A stretch of DNA of 64,000 nucleotides from positions 1 to 64,000 of the forward strand of contig NZ_CP095492.1 in the NCBI RefSeq assembly GCF_023028105.1. Direction: 5' to 3'. Positions 35,184 through 43,900 of the stretch are shown one piece after another. The DNA is from Halosolutus gelatinilyticus. GTDB lineage: Archaea > Halobacteriota > Halobacteria > Halobacteriales > Natrialbaceae. Under the pieces are notes generated by a model. The model made no database searches, was not told the origin of the DNA, and saw only the letters and a program-made list of their open reading frames with translations. Numbering within the stretch: position 1 is the stretch's first letter; each line of letters begins with the position of its first letter. A program made the position numbers and the translations under genes.

Positions 35184-35948
35184 ATGTCACCCAAGGCGAG
35201 AAATCCCATCAAGTCGACGAAGACGACGTTCGAGATCGTCGAGGCGCTGATGGAGCTCGACGGGGCGGGAGTGACGGAAGTCGCCGAGCACCTCGGACTC
35301 CCGAAGAGCAACGTTCACAACTACCTCAGCACCCTCGAGGAGGGCGAGTACGTGGTGAAACGGGGGACGACGTGGAACGTCGGCATCCGGTTCCTCGAAC
35401 TCGGCGCGTACGCTCGAAGTCGACGCGATCTGTACGATATCGCCCGCCCCGAGATGGACAAGATCGCCGACGAGGAGGGCGAGTTGGTCAACCTGCTCGT
35501 CGAGGAGCACGGACGCGGCACCTACATCTACCGCGTCGCCGGCGACGACGCCGTCCAGGTCGACGCCCACGTCGGAACCCGCGTCCACTTACACTGTACG
35601 GCGCTCGGAAAGGTGATCCTCGCCCACCTCCCAACCGAGCGCGTCGACGACATCGTCACCCAGCACGGCCTTCCGGAGGTGACCGACAACACGATCACGG
35701 ACCGCGAGGAGTTCCACGAGGCGCTCGCCGACGTTCGAGAGCGTGGCATCGCTTTCGACCGGGAGGAACGCGTCGAGGGTCTCCGATGTGCAGCGGCGCC
35801 GATTCGAAGCAATACGGGGCGCGTTCTCGGGGCGCTCTCGATCTCGGGACCGACGACGCGGATCCAAAACGAGCGCCTCGAAGAGGAGATCCCCGCGGTG
35901 CTCGAACAGGCGACGAACGTGATCGAACTCAATATCACGTACTCCTGA
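35184..35948 (+). CDS. IclR-family transcription regulator
   Basis: This 254-residue IclR regulator has an N-terminal winged helix (SKTTFEIVEALMELDG, then EVAEHLGLPKSNVHNYLSTL, about residues 10-55) and a C-terminal GAF-like effector domain (about 75-250) with VHLHCTALGKVILAHLP and ISGPTTRIQ. Haloarchaeal IclR proteins commonly control sugar catabolism. It is divergent from the SDR and next to the deoxyhexose module, so it probably regulates that module and may respond to a sugar acid. It is about 45-55 percent similar by eye to the regulators at 51098 and 61266. Confidence 0.93.
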   Translation: MSPKARNPIKSTKTTFEIVEALMELDGAGVTEVAEHLGLPKSNVHNYLSTLEEGEYVVKRGTTWNVGIRFLELGAYARSRRDLYDIARPEMDKIADEEGELVNLLVEEHGRGTYIYRVAGDDAVQVDAHVGTRVHLHCTALGKVILAHLPTERVDDIVTQHGLPEVTDNTITDREEFHEALADVRERGIAFDREERVEGLRCAAAPIRSNTGRVLGALSISGPTTRIQNERLEEEIPAVLEQATNVIELNITYS

Positions 35949-36972
35949 CTCGCTCGCCGCGGGGAACTCCGAGCCGTTGTCAATCGATCGACACACTACT
36001 CGATACGCGTTGGAACGTTCGCGTCACTCGAGCGGCGCGTCGCTCTCGAACCCGACTCGTGATCCGGATCGGCCGAGGGTGATGTCGTCGACGCGTCGTT
36101 TCTCGGAGCGGGCCAGCGTTTCCCTCTCGAGCGCCGCAGCGTGGGCCGGTCGACGATGCCGGTATCGACGGGATCTCGTTCGTCTTTGTCGCGGATTCTC
36201 GACTCCGAAGCGACCCGTGCAACGCGCCCCGAACGCTCGTATCCGCGTCGCTGTGGCGAAATCGGCCCGTTCGGTACTCGCGTTCTGTCGGACGGCGTCA
36301 CCGACAGGCTCGAGCGTCAGCAGGTGTGACCCGCGCTCGTCGACGAGCGGGCCGTCTGCGACGCCGATCCTCGAGAGGGTGTTTCTCGCCGGCTGGCATC
36401 GTTCGTGCGAAGTACGAGAGGAACGGACTCGCGTAAAACCACACTCGATTATCGAGCTACTCAAGTGTGATCGAACCGAGGGCGTATTCTCCCGAATTCG
36501 CCACCTACGCTGCGGTAGCGTGGCAGACCCCAGTTCCATAAATACCACATTGCTATATGGAATCCAGGCTCGGAATCAGGTACGTCAAAATCTTCTGTAC
36601 ATCGCCTCGAAAGGCCCGTCAACAGTATACTCTAAAATTGCCAGAGGAACTTGAGACCGGCGCTGGGGTTATCAGCGGGACGGCGAGGGCAGAAAAACCG
36701 GGAAACTGTGGCAGTGGCGGCGGCAGCGCTGTTACATATCCTTCGGTGTTCGTTCGCATCATTGATACGGTAGAGCTGCCCGAACGAGCCGAGATAGCGG
36801 TCATCCATGGTTAGGAGGGCGAAATCGAACTTGTAGCAGAGATCAAGCGATAATCCTGCTGATAGTGTTGGTACAGATGCTGCTCTGACCGATTTGATTG
36901 GAGATCGTAGGAGCACCCGCAGTGCTGGATGCGTACTCGATGCTGATTGGCCCACTACGATAGAGTTCGACT
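35949..36972. other. About 1 kb intergenic; possible degraded DNA
   Basis: No convincing gene. GC drops after about 36450. The minus frame of 36740-36870 contains a fragment that looks protein-like (LCYKFDFALLTMDDRYLG), but it is short and its family is unknown, so it may be the remnant of a mobile-element gene. A 7-base inverted repeat lies at 36534-36562. Confidence 0.4.
36534..36562. promoter_or_regulatory. TTCCATA-N15-TATGGAA inverted repeat
   Basis: Perfect 7-base arms (36534-36540 and 36556-36562) in an AT-rich stretch. IclR-type regulators in bacteria are known to bind TTCCA/TGGAA-like inverted repeats, so an operator is possible, but no clear gene lies beside it. It may instead be a remnant of a mobile-element end. 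Confidence 0.35.
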
Positions 36973-38340
36973 TCAGAACCCGTACAATCGCTTGGGCCGA
37001 TCGTACGCGACGTGGCGGACGAGATCCGCCGCGACCGCCATCGACAGCTGTCCCCTGGCGACCTGGCGACCGACCACGTTCGCGAGCGATCGCCGGAACA
37101 TCTCGAACCGGGAGCCGTACGAGAGGAGCTTTCGGGAGTCGCTGACCATCCCCGCGTGGTTCGAGAGGAGGTCGACGCTGCCGGTATACTCCAGTTGGTG
37201 TTCCATCACGTACGGATTGTCGTTGAACCACCACGCCGCACCGACGCTCACGTTCGGAAACGCCCTGGCGATGGTCGCGATCGTCGGGTAGTGCGTCGGG
37301 TCGGTGCAGTAGAGGACGATCTCGTGAGCGCCGTCGAATCGATTCACGAAGTGCCGAAGGTCGGCCGCCATATCGACGTCCTGCGTCGAGATGTCGCCTC
37401 CGGCGTCGGTTCCCAACCGCTCGTAGAGCCGAGCGCTGTAGTCTCGGACCGCGCCGATGTGCAGCTGCGTGACCCAGCCCCGTTTGGTATTGAGCTCGCC
37501 GATGTACTCGAGGAGGTACGCCCTGAGATCGGTCGCCTCGGCGGGACCGATGGGGCCGCCGTCCCGCGCCGCGTCGAACGCGCGTCGCGCTCTCGCCTCG
37601 CTCACCGGACGGGATACCGCCGATCGAACCCCGAGATCGCTGGCAACGCACCCGCGTTCGGCGAAGTATTCGTGCGACGCGGCCAGTGCGTCGAGATAGC
37701 CGTCGAAGTCCGACGCGTCGATCCCCGTCGCGTCGGCGAGTTCGCGAACGAACTCGTCCCAATCCGGACGATCGACTGCAACGGCCCGATCGGCGCGCCA
37801 CGTCGGCAGGATTTCGACGCCGTCGACCTCGTCTTCGGCCCGGTCGTGGTCCTCGAGCGAGTCCGTCGGATCGTCGGTGCTGCAGACGACTTCGACGTTC
37901 ATCTCGCGGAGCAGCGGCTGTGGATCCATCTCGGCGCGCTCCAGTTGCATCGCCGTCTCCTCCCAGATGTCGTCGGCCGTCGCCGCGGAGATCGGCGTCT
38001 CGATACCGAACCGGCGCTTCAGATCGAGGTGGACCCACTCGTAGGTCGGATTGCCCGCGAGTTCCGGAAAGATTCCCGCCAACGCCCGCCACTTCTCCCG
38101 GTTCGAGGCGTTTCCGGTGATCAGCTCCTCGTCGATCCCCCGCTTTCGCATCAGGGTCCAGACGTAGTGGTCCGTCGCCCCTTCCACCTCCCAGACGTCG
38201 TCGTAGCCGTCGTTCTCGACGATCTCGGCGACGTCGGCGTGCGTGTGAGGATCGAGAATCGGCAGATCGGCGATCGAACCGTACAGCTCCCGTGCCGGCT
38301 CCGATTCGAGCAAGTACCGCTCGTCGTTCAAGAATCGCAT
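36973..38340 (-). CDS. uxaC: Uronate isomerase (glucuronate/galacturonate)
   Basis: The 455-residue protein of the UxaC family in the amidohydrolase superfamily converts D-glucuronate to D-fructuronate and D-galacturonate to D-tagaturonate. Motifs are LPILDPHTHADVAEI (metal HxH), DHYVWTLMRKRGIDEELITG, VEVVCSTDDPTDSLEDH, GWVTQLHIGAVRDYSARLY and LLSNHAGMVSDSRKLLSYGSR near the end. ATG 38340 is chosen (MRFLNDERYLL); the open frame upstream is not conserved-looking. A TATA-like TTATTTAAG lies about 75-83 bases upstream and palindrome site 3 about 63 bases beyond it. With the PL11 lyase and rhamnose mutarotase, it fits the galacturonate branch of rhamnogalacturonan catabolism. It is cytoplasmic. 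Confidence 0.92.
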   Translation of the reverse strand: MRFLNDERYLLESEPARELYGSIADLPILDPHTHADVAEIVENDGYDDVWEVEGATDHYVWTLMRKRGIDEELITGNASNREKWRALAGIFPELAGNPTYEWVHLDLKRRFGIETPISAATADDIWEETAMQLERAEMDPQPLLREMNVEVVCSTDDPTDSLEDHDRAEDEVDGVEILPTWRADRAVAVDRPDWDEFVRELADATGIDASDFDGYLDALAASHEYFAERGCVASDLGVRSAVSRPVSEARARRAFDAARDGGPIGPAEATDLRAYLLEYIGELNTKRGWVTQLHIGAVRDYSARLYERLGTDAGGDISTQDVDMAADLRHFVNRFDGAHEIVLYCTDPTHYPTIATIARAFPNVSVGAAWWFNDNPYVMEHQLEYTGSVDLLSNHAGMVSDSRKLLSYGSRFEMFRRSLANVVGRQVARGQLSMAVAADLVRHVAYDRPKRLYGF

Positions 38341-38485
38341 TAGCTCGGCTCTCGCGGACGAATCGGATAAATGCTTTCGTCGGTCGATCGTGCATCGGAC
38401 GCGTCGGGTCCCACTTAAATAACTGTGTACGCTGTCCGGAATCGCCGGAAGAAAAACGGCCTGTCGTCGCCTCGAGACCGGTTGT

Positions 38486-38505
38486 TTACGGACATGCATG
38501 TGTAA
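38486..38505. promoter_or_regulatory. 20-bp palindrome, site 3 (TTACG GAC ATGC ATG TGTAA)
   Basis: This copy fits TTACR-N3-RTRC-N3-TGTAA exactly. It lies 146 bases before the uxaC ATG and about 63 bases upstream of a TATA-like box (38414-38423, minus strand), the best-placed of the five copies for an activator. Confidence 0.65.
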
Positions 38506-38783
38506 ATGCACGAATTCGCTCTCGTTAGCTCCCAATCGATCGGCTTTGACAACCCTTTTCGAGGCGCATTCAGCGCCGTGATCTCGTTATTCGGTGATGC
38601 CGGACGGAAATCGTGAGAGAGTCACAACGATGACAAATAGTCGATTTCGAACGGTTGCGGGGGACTCGCGCTCGTGCCGTCGAATCGTATCCGGTAGTGT
38701 GGAACGAATACGCGCCGCTGACGCTTCTAAATCGACGTCCAGCTCCGACGGACGTTTCCCGAAACGGAATCGAAGCGGTTCGA

Positions 38784-39086
38784 TCAGATCATCCGGTACA
38801 CTTCGTCCATCCACTGATCGCCGTCATCGACCACGATCCCGTCCATCCGCTCGGCCCAGCGAGCCTGCGCGTCGCTCGAGTCCATGACCTCCCTGATGGC
38901 ATCCGGATCCTCGAGTTCCATGAACCCGAAGACGTGACCGTCCTTCTCGAAGACGCTGTAGGTCTCGAGTCCGGCGTCGGAGTCGAGGTAGGCCTCTTCG
39001 AGCCACTCGGGCACGTTCTCGTGTTCCTCGCGGTACTCGTCGCGCTCTCCGTCCGCTATCTCGAGGTGAAACGCGATGCGCTCCAT
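38784..39086 (-). CDS. rhaM: L-rhamnose mutarotase
   Basis: The 100-residue protein matches the RhaM family in length and pattern: RIAFHLEIADGERDEYREEH (substrate-binding Tyr and His of the first strand/helix), PEWLEEAYLDSD, ETYSVFEKDGHVFGFMELED and the terminal DQWMDEVYRMI, where the WM..VY pattern is typical of RhaM. It interconverts alpha- and beta-L-rhamnopyranose. ATG 39086 begins the conserved strand. The longer upstream frame is Arg/Ser-rich and not protein-like. It stands between uxaC and the zinc dehydrogenase and fits rhamnose released from rhamnogalacturonan. Confidence 0.9.
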   Translation of the reverse strand: MERIAFHLEIADGERDEYREEHENVPEWLEEAYLDSDAGLETYSVFEKDGHVFGFMELEDPDAIREVMDSSDAQARWAERMDGIVVDDGDQWMDEVYRMI

Positions 39087-39307
39087 GCGTTTTGACGCTC
39101 GGATGCGAACGGCATAGCTATTACGACGGAATGATCTTCGCCTGGAACGGCTCCGTCGAACGCGCATCAACGACGTCGCGTGAGAGCATCGACGCGGAGT
39201 GGGAGATGCGATGTCAATCAACCGTCGCCGTGAGTCCACCTAAAGGTATATGTGTGAGAATCACCCAGGTAGTGATAGCTCGACTAGAGCGAGAGGTAGC
39301 TCAATCA

Positions 39308-40339
39308 ATGAAGGCTATAGTTCATACCGGTCCCAGATCTGTCGAAATCCGCGAACGCGAACGAGCAGTACCGGGCGACGACGAGGTACTCGTCCGCGTC
39401 CACTCCGCGGGGCTGTGCGGTAGCGACGCTCACGCGTACACGTACGAAGACGGGTACAAGTGGATCCCGCTTCCCCGAATCATGGGTCACGAGTACTCCG
39501 GCGAAGTCGTCGAGATCGGCGATAGCGTCACCGACTTCGCCGTCGGCGACAGCGTCGTCGAAGAACCGATCCACGACTGCGGCTCGTGTTTCCAGTGCAA
39601 GAACGGTCAGCCGAACGTCTGTCAGAACTTCGAGATCACTGGGATGCACAAGGACGGCGCGTACACCGAGTACACGACGGTGAAGCCCCGCGATCTCCAC
39701 CACATCCCCGACGACGTTCCGCTCGGCGATGCGAGTATCACCGAACCCCTCAGCATCGCGACGCGGGCCGTGTTGGATCAATCGACCATTACGCCGGGCG
39801 ACACGGTCCTCGTCGAGGGACCGGGCCCGATCGGCGTCCTCGTCGCGGCCGTCGCCGACTCGCTGGGCGCGAGCGTCGTCGTCTCGGGACTGCGGAAAGA
39901 CACCGAGTACCGGCTTCCGCTGGTCGAACGGCTCGGTATCGACACCGTCAACGTCGATCGAACGGCCCTCTCAGAGATCGTCGACGAGAAAACGGACGGC
40001 GTCGGCTTCGATGCCGTGTTCGACACTACTGGGCACCGGAGCGGCGTCGAGATGGCCGTCGATCACGTCCGGAAGGGCGGACAGGTCGTCGTCGTCGGGC
40101 TTCCCGGCGAGTCCAGCGAAGTGTTCATGACACCTATCGTCCGCGGCGAGATCGATATCAACTCGTCCTACGGGTCGACCTGGACGAACTTCGAACAGGC
40201 CATCCGGCTCCTGTCCGAAGGCGCCATTGACGTCGACGTGATCGTCGATCGCTCCTTCACCGTCGATGACCCGACCCAGGCGTTCGAGGCGTTCCTCGCG
40301 TCAGAAACGTGCAAACCGGTGTTCTCGTTTTCCGAGTAA
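39308..40339 (+). CDS. Zinc-dependent sorbitol/threonine-type dehydrogenase
   Basis: The 343-residue medium-chain dehydrogenase has catalytic Zn ligands in GLCGSDAHAYTYEDG and GHEYSGEVVEIG, structural Zn cysteines in CGSCFQCKNGQPNVC and the Rossmann motif GPGPIGVLVAAVAD. It resembles the dehydrogenase at 54257 strongly (RLPLVERLGIDTVNV versus RLPLAEELGFETLNV). ATG 39308 begins at the usual MKAIVHTG. A TATATGTGT box lies about 55 bases upstream. With uxaC and rhaM nearby, candidates are a tagaturonate/aldonate-type or deoxy-sugar dehydrogenase (inference). It converges with the PL11 gene. Confidence 0.87.
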   Translation: MKAIVHTGPRSVEIRERERAVPGDDEVLVRVHSAGLCGSDAHAYTYEDGYKWIPLPRIMGHEYSGEVVEIGDSVTDFAVGDSVVEEPIHDCGSCFQCKNGQPNVCQNFEITGMHKDGAYTEYTTVKPRDLHHIPDDVPLGDASITEPLSIATRAVLDQSTITPGDTVLVEGPGPIGVLVAAVADSLGASVVVSGLRKDTEYRLPLVERLGIDTVNVDRTALSEIVDEKTDGVGFDAVFDTTGHRSGVEMAVDHVRKGGQVVVVGLPGESSEVFMTPIVRGEIDINSSYGSTWTNFEQAIRLLSEGAIDVDVIVDRSFTVDDPTQAFEAFLASETCKPVFSFSE

Positions 40340-40550
40340 CACGGGTGTCGAGAGCCGAACCCGTTCTCGGCGCGACGTGGGTGATCAAGGTACAGGACGA
40401 CCGAACGATCGACGAAGCGGAGATTCCGAGGAGGTTCATTGCCGAGAGATCTGCCTGAGGGGCGGTTCCGCTCGCGTCGGCGATAGCGACCCAGCCTCTC
40501 AGGCGCGTGGCGTCAGATGCTCACGGGCAGCGCTGCGATGCGCGTACCGC

Positions 40551-42566
40551 TCACTCATCGGTCGAAACGAGTTCGATGTCGGGTTTCGGCGGCTCGTCCA
40601 TCCCGTGTCCGAGGAAGTAACTCGGCCACGGCGGCTGATTGTAGCCGGCGTTCTGCCACGCGATCGCGGTCCGGTACTGCGGATTGTGCAACAGCGTGTA
40701 CAGCCGGTGGTCGGTCTCGTGCGGAGTCGCGTACAGGCGCAGTGCCTCGCTGTCTTCGGTTCGCCAGATCACCTCTTCGCGCCAGTCGCCGAGGAGATCC
40801 CCCGAGAGACACGGAGTACCCTTCGACGAGTTGTTCGAACGAGTGCCCTCGAAGGACTCCAACGGGTCCAGCTCTCCGGTTTCGGGGTTCCACTTCTTGA
40901 TCCAGCCGACGCCGTAGCCCGCATCCCAGCCGAGGAAGTCGTGGTCCAGCAGCTCACGGTGCAGGTCGCCGGTCCACCAGATGCCGAAGTTCATCGAGTC
41001 GACGGCGTTCTCACTGATTTGCTCCCCCTGAGCGGACCACAAGCCGATATCATCGTCGGACAGGGGGATCCCTGCCCACGCTTCTGCGCCCTCGTAGTTC
41101 GGATCGATGTCCGCGATCAGCCCCCTGCCGATGTCGCCCTCTCCTTCTACGCCCCACAGTAACTCGCCCGTTTCGGCATCGCGGAACGTCGCGCCGTACG
41201 GCCCCCACTCGTGGGGCATGAAGACCTCGAGCCCCTCTCGACTCGGGTCGAAGTCGCTGACGTGCAGGGCGTCGCCGTGGTTCCAGCCGGTCGAGTAGAG
41301 GCCGGTGCCGTCGTGATCGATGACCGCGGCGCCGTAGACGATCTCGTCCTTGCCGTCGCCGTCGACGTCGGCGGTGGCGAGTTGGTGGTTGCCCTGCCCT
41401 TCGTACTCCTCGTTGCCCTCGGTGCTGTCGAAGATCCACCGAATCTCGAGTTCGCCGTCGCGGAAGTCCCAAGCGGCCAGCATCGACTTCTCGTAGTAGC
41501 CCCGCGTCATGACGATGCTCGGTCGTTCGCCGTCGAGGTAGGCGACGCCGGCGAGGAACCGATCGGCGCGATTGCCGTAACAGTCACCCCAGTCGCAGAC
41601 GTCTCCGCGCGCAGGCTCGAAGTCCGTCGTCGCGAGTGCTTCACCCGACTCGCCGTCGAAGACGGTGAGATACTCCGGTCCTTCGAGGATATACCCGTCC
41701 TCGTTCGCGTAGTCGGCGTCCGGATCGCCGATGACCGTCCCGATTCCGTCCGTAGTCCCGTCGGCTGTCCGTACGGCCAGTTCCGCCTTCCCGTCGCCGT
41801 CGAAATCGTAGACGACGAACGGCGTGTAGTGTGCGCCGGCCCGGATATTCTGCCTGAGATTGATCCGCCAGAGGTGTTCGCCTTCCAGCGTGTACCCGTC
41901 GAGCAGGACGTCGCTCGTGTGACCCGACTGGGAATTGTCCTTCGCGTTCGACGGCGTCCACTTCTGGACGATGTCGAGCGTTCCGTCGCCCGTGAGGTCG
42001 CCCACACTCGCGTCGTTCGCGTGGTACGTGACCGTCTCTCCGTCTTCGCCCTCGACGGGGTCGGGTTTGTTCAGCGGAATCTCCTTGTACTGCTCGTCCC
42101 ACACCTCGACGGATTTCGACATGCCGGGTTTGCGGTCGCTCTTTCCGGTCTTCCGATCTCCGCCGGCCCGCCCGTTGCCGACCGATCGAACCGCGTACGC
42201 CGAATCGGTCGTTCCCTCGTGATCGAGGAAATTCGTGCTGTCGGTGATCGGCTTGTTGTTCACCCGCTTCCCGTCGCGATACACGTGGAATCCCAGATCG
42301 TCGGGGTCGGTCCCGAACAGGCGCCACCGGACGAGTACCCCGTCTTCCGTCGGAACGGCTACGAGTCCTCGATCGAGCGACTCCATCTGACGCGTGAACT
42401 CGTTCGGTTCGTCGGCAGTTCCTTTGTCGGCGCCAGATCGGCCGTTCCGATCGGCCGAAGTCGCCGCACCGCTGGTCGCGAACACCGTCGTTCCAGCCGC
42501 GATTCCGCTCAGAAGCTCGCGTCGGTACCGTCGAAGTCGTGTGCTAGTTGTGTTCGAAGTAGTCAT
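40551..42566 (-). CDS. Exported rhamnogalacturonan lyase (PL11)
   Basis: The 671-residue polysaccharide lyase family 11 protein has a Tat-like N-terminus (RLRRYRRELLSGIAAGTTVF). The first domain includes RQMESLDRGLVAVPTEDGVL and VRWRLFGTDPDDLGFHVYRD. An eight-bladed propeller follows with repeated Ca-binding DxDGDGxxE motifs (YDFDGDGKAELAVRTADG, ATADVDGDGKDEIVYGA, DLTGDGTLDIV). Further motifs are STGWNHGDALHVSDFDP, WGPYGATFRDAETGELLWG, GDLLGDWREEVIWR and THRLYTLLHNPQYR-like text (HRLYTLLHNPQYRTAIAWQN) at the end. It cleaves the rhamnose-galacturonate backbone of rhamnogalacturonan I by beta-elimination, outside the cell, with bound calcium. A TATA-like TTTATATAATA (42601-42611) lies about 35-45 bases upstream of the start. 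Confidence 0.93.
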   Translation of the reverse strand: MTTSNTTSTRLRRYRRELLSGIAAGTTVFATSGAATSADRNGRSGADKGTADEPNEFTRQMESLDRGLVAVPTEDGVLVRWRLFGTDPDDLGFHVYRDGKRVNNKPITDSTNFLDHEGTTDSAYAVRSVGNGRAGGDRKTGKSDRKPGMSKSVEVWDEQYKEIPLNKPDPVEGEDGETVTYHANDASVGDLTGDGTLDIVQKWTPSNAKDNSQSGHTSDVLLDGYTLEGEHLWRINLRQNIRAGAHYTPFVVYDFDGDGKAELAVRTADGTTDGIGTVIGDPDADYANEDGYILEGPEYLTVFDGESGEALATTDFEPARGDVCDWGDCYGNRADRFLAGVAYLDGERPSIVMTRGYYEKSMLAAWDFRDGELEIRWIFDSTEGNEEYEGQGNHQLATADVDGDGKDEIVYGAAVIDHDGTGLYSTGWNHGDALHVSDFDPSREGLEVFMPHEWGPYGATFRDAETGELLWGVEGEGDIGRGLIADIDPNYEGAEAWAGIPLSDDDIGLWSAQGEQISENAVDSMNFGIWWTGDLHRELLDHDFLGWDAGYGVGWIKKWNPETGELDPLESFEGTRSNNSSKGTPCLSGDLLGDWREEVIWRTEDSEALRLYATPHETDHRLYTLLHNPQYRTAIAWQNAGYNQPPWPSYFLGHGMDEPPKPDIELVSTDE

Positions 42567-42600
42567 TGTCTATCAAACGGCACATTCGTCATCTACACTA

Positions 42601-42611
42601 TATTATATAAA
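42601..42611 (-). promoter_or_regulatory. TATA-like box of the PL11 gene
   Basis: TTTATATAATA on the minus strand, about 35-45 bases before the ATG at 42566, in an otherwise GC-rich area. Confidence 0.5.
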
Positions 42612-43544
42612 CATTTCCCAGCAGCCGATAAGATTATCACGGGCGGCGTCGGGATCGATATCGACGTTGCTTTCGCCGGCGGTTCTCCGAGCCCTTGCTC
42701 GAACGCCGTAGATCCCGGTCCCGCGAAGGCACTTCGTGGCTCGTAGTCGAGCGTTGTCGGCCCATTCTGGCGACGAGCACCGACATTCGCAGATCCGACC
42801 CAGGTGAGACCGATCTCGAATCCAGCGCGTCCCGGATCGTCACGGGGTAGTGAATTTTAAAATTCGTACGGTATTGCCGGACGAATTCGGCGTGACGACG
42901 ACTCACTGAACGGTAACACGGGACGGAAATGAGCGGCAAAGACGATCGAGTCGGGTTTTCGAGCGGATATCCGACTCAATCGTTCGGTCTTACCGGACAG
43001 TATTGAGAAATCGGTTATCTCGGCGGATCCGATTCGCCGGAAACCCGGCAAAAATACCCTGATGCTCCCGATTCGACGCGCCCCGATCGAGCGGTGCTCG
43101 AACGGTACATCGATCGCCGGCGCTTCTCAGTTGCGGCGGTCAGAGATATATTACACTCGTACAGGTGTAATAGTTTCCGGCTCTTCGCGGTCAAACCCGT
43201 CGAAACGGTCGACGTTCGTCCGGTAATAGCGGACCATCCGTGTGAATCAACCTCATTGTGCGTCTTCAGACCGCGCCGACTTACTGCGTCGACAGCTGTA
43301 CGCTCGCGTATAAGAGTTGGTAGCCCGATCGCGCACGAGATGGTCCGCTTGGCGACGTCATCCCTTCCGCAACGATAGCCCGACGGAAAAGAGCGCACGG
43401 AACCCCTAGCTCCTCGAAGACCTCGATAAGCGTACCGCTCGCGCTCCCGGCTCATCTCCTCGGTCGAGAGCCGGAGTGCCGAACGCTCGGTTCGGCCCGC
43501 CGGCTCGCATCGCGCGTTTGTGATCGGCGTGTCGTCCCGCTCCG
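42612..43544. other. About 0.9 kb intergenic; contains palindrome site 4
   Basis: No protein-like frame on either strand. It holds the 20-bp palindrome at 43151-43170, about 540 bases upstream of the PL11 promoter. A short unannotated RNA cannot be excluded. Confidence 0.45.
43151..43170. promoter_or_regulatory. 20-bp palindrome, site 4 (TTACA CTC GTAC AGG TGTAA)
   Basis: This copy fits TTACR-N3-RTRC-N3-TGTAA exactly and is embedded in AT-rich flanks (AGATATA before, TAG after). It lies between the PL11 gene and the oligosaccharide-type ABC transporter. Confidence 0.65.
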
Positions 43545-43748
43545 TCAGTACGCGTCGAAAACACCCCAGTCGAAGTAGGTGATGATCGCGACGACGACTA
43601 CCATCGTGAGACAGAGTGCGGCCGACATCGCGGCGACGACGTATGAGTCGGTGCCCGGCTCGAGGTAGGGATACGAGAAGCCGAGCAGGAGCAAGAAGAG
43701 GACGTTGATCCCGAACACCAGCTTCAACACCGAGCGCGTGCGGTCCAT
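43545..43748 (-). CDS. Small two-helix membrane protein
   Basis: The 67-residue protein has two clear membrane helices (VLKLVFGINVLFLLLLGFSY and VVAAMSAALCLTMVVVVAII) joined by a short acidic loop (LEPGTDSY), with a short C-tail ending DWGVFDAY. It probably sits in the cytoplasmic membrane. The family is not recognised and the function is unknown. Codon use fits the host. It is divergent from the ABC transporter genes. Confidence 0.65.
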   Translation of the reverse strand: MDRTRSVLKLVFGINVLFLLLLGFSYPYLEPGTDSYVVAAMSAALCLTMVVVVAIITYFDWGVFDAY

Positions 43749-43900
43749 CGAGTAGTAGTTACGAACGGATCGACAAATAGGTTCCCACGGGGTCGCGATC
43801 GTCCCGAGACGGCCAGCACGATCGACCGCGCGAGTAGTGGTCGCGCGTGAGATTGTGATTATCGAAACCTATTTAGTATATGATCATGAATCGGTACCCG

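Noticed and set aside
36557-36814. Small plus-strand ORF of 85 codons
   Set aside because: Starts inside the inverted repeat, shows no conserved pattern and has Gly/Ser low complexity.
36632-38395. Minus-strand ORF of 587 codons overlapping uxaC
   Set aside because: Out-of-frame shadow of uxaC. Only its last part (36.74-36.87 kb) has some protein-like text, mentioned as a possible remnant but not called as a gene.
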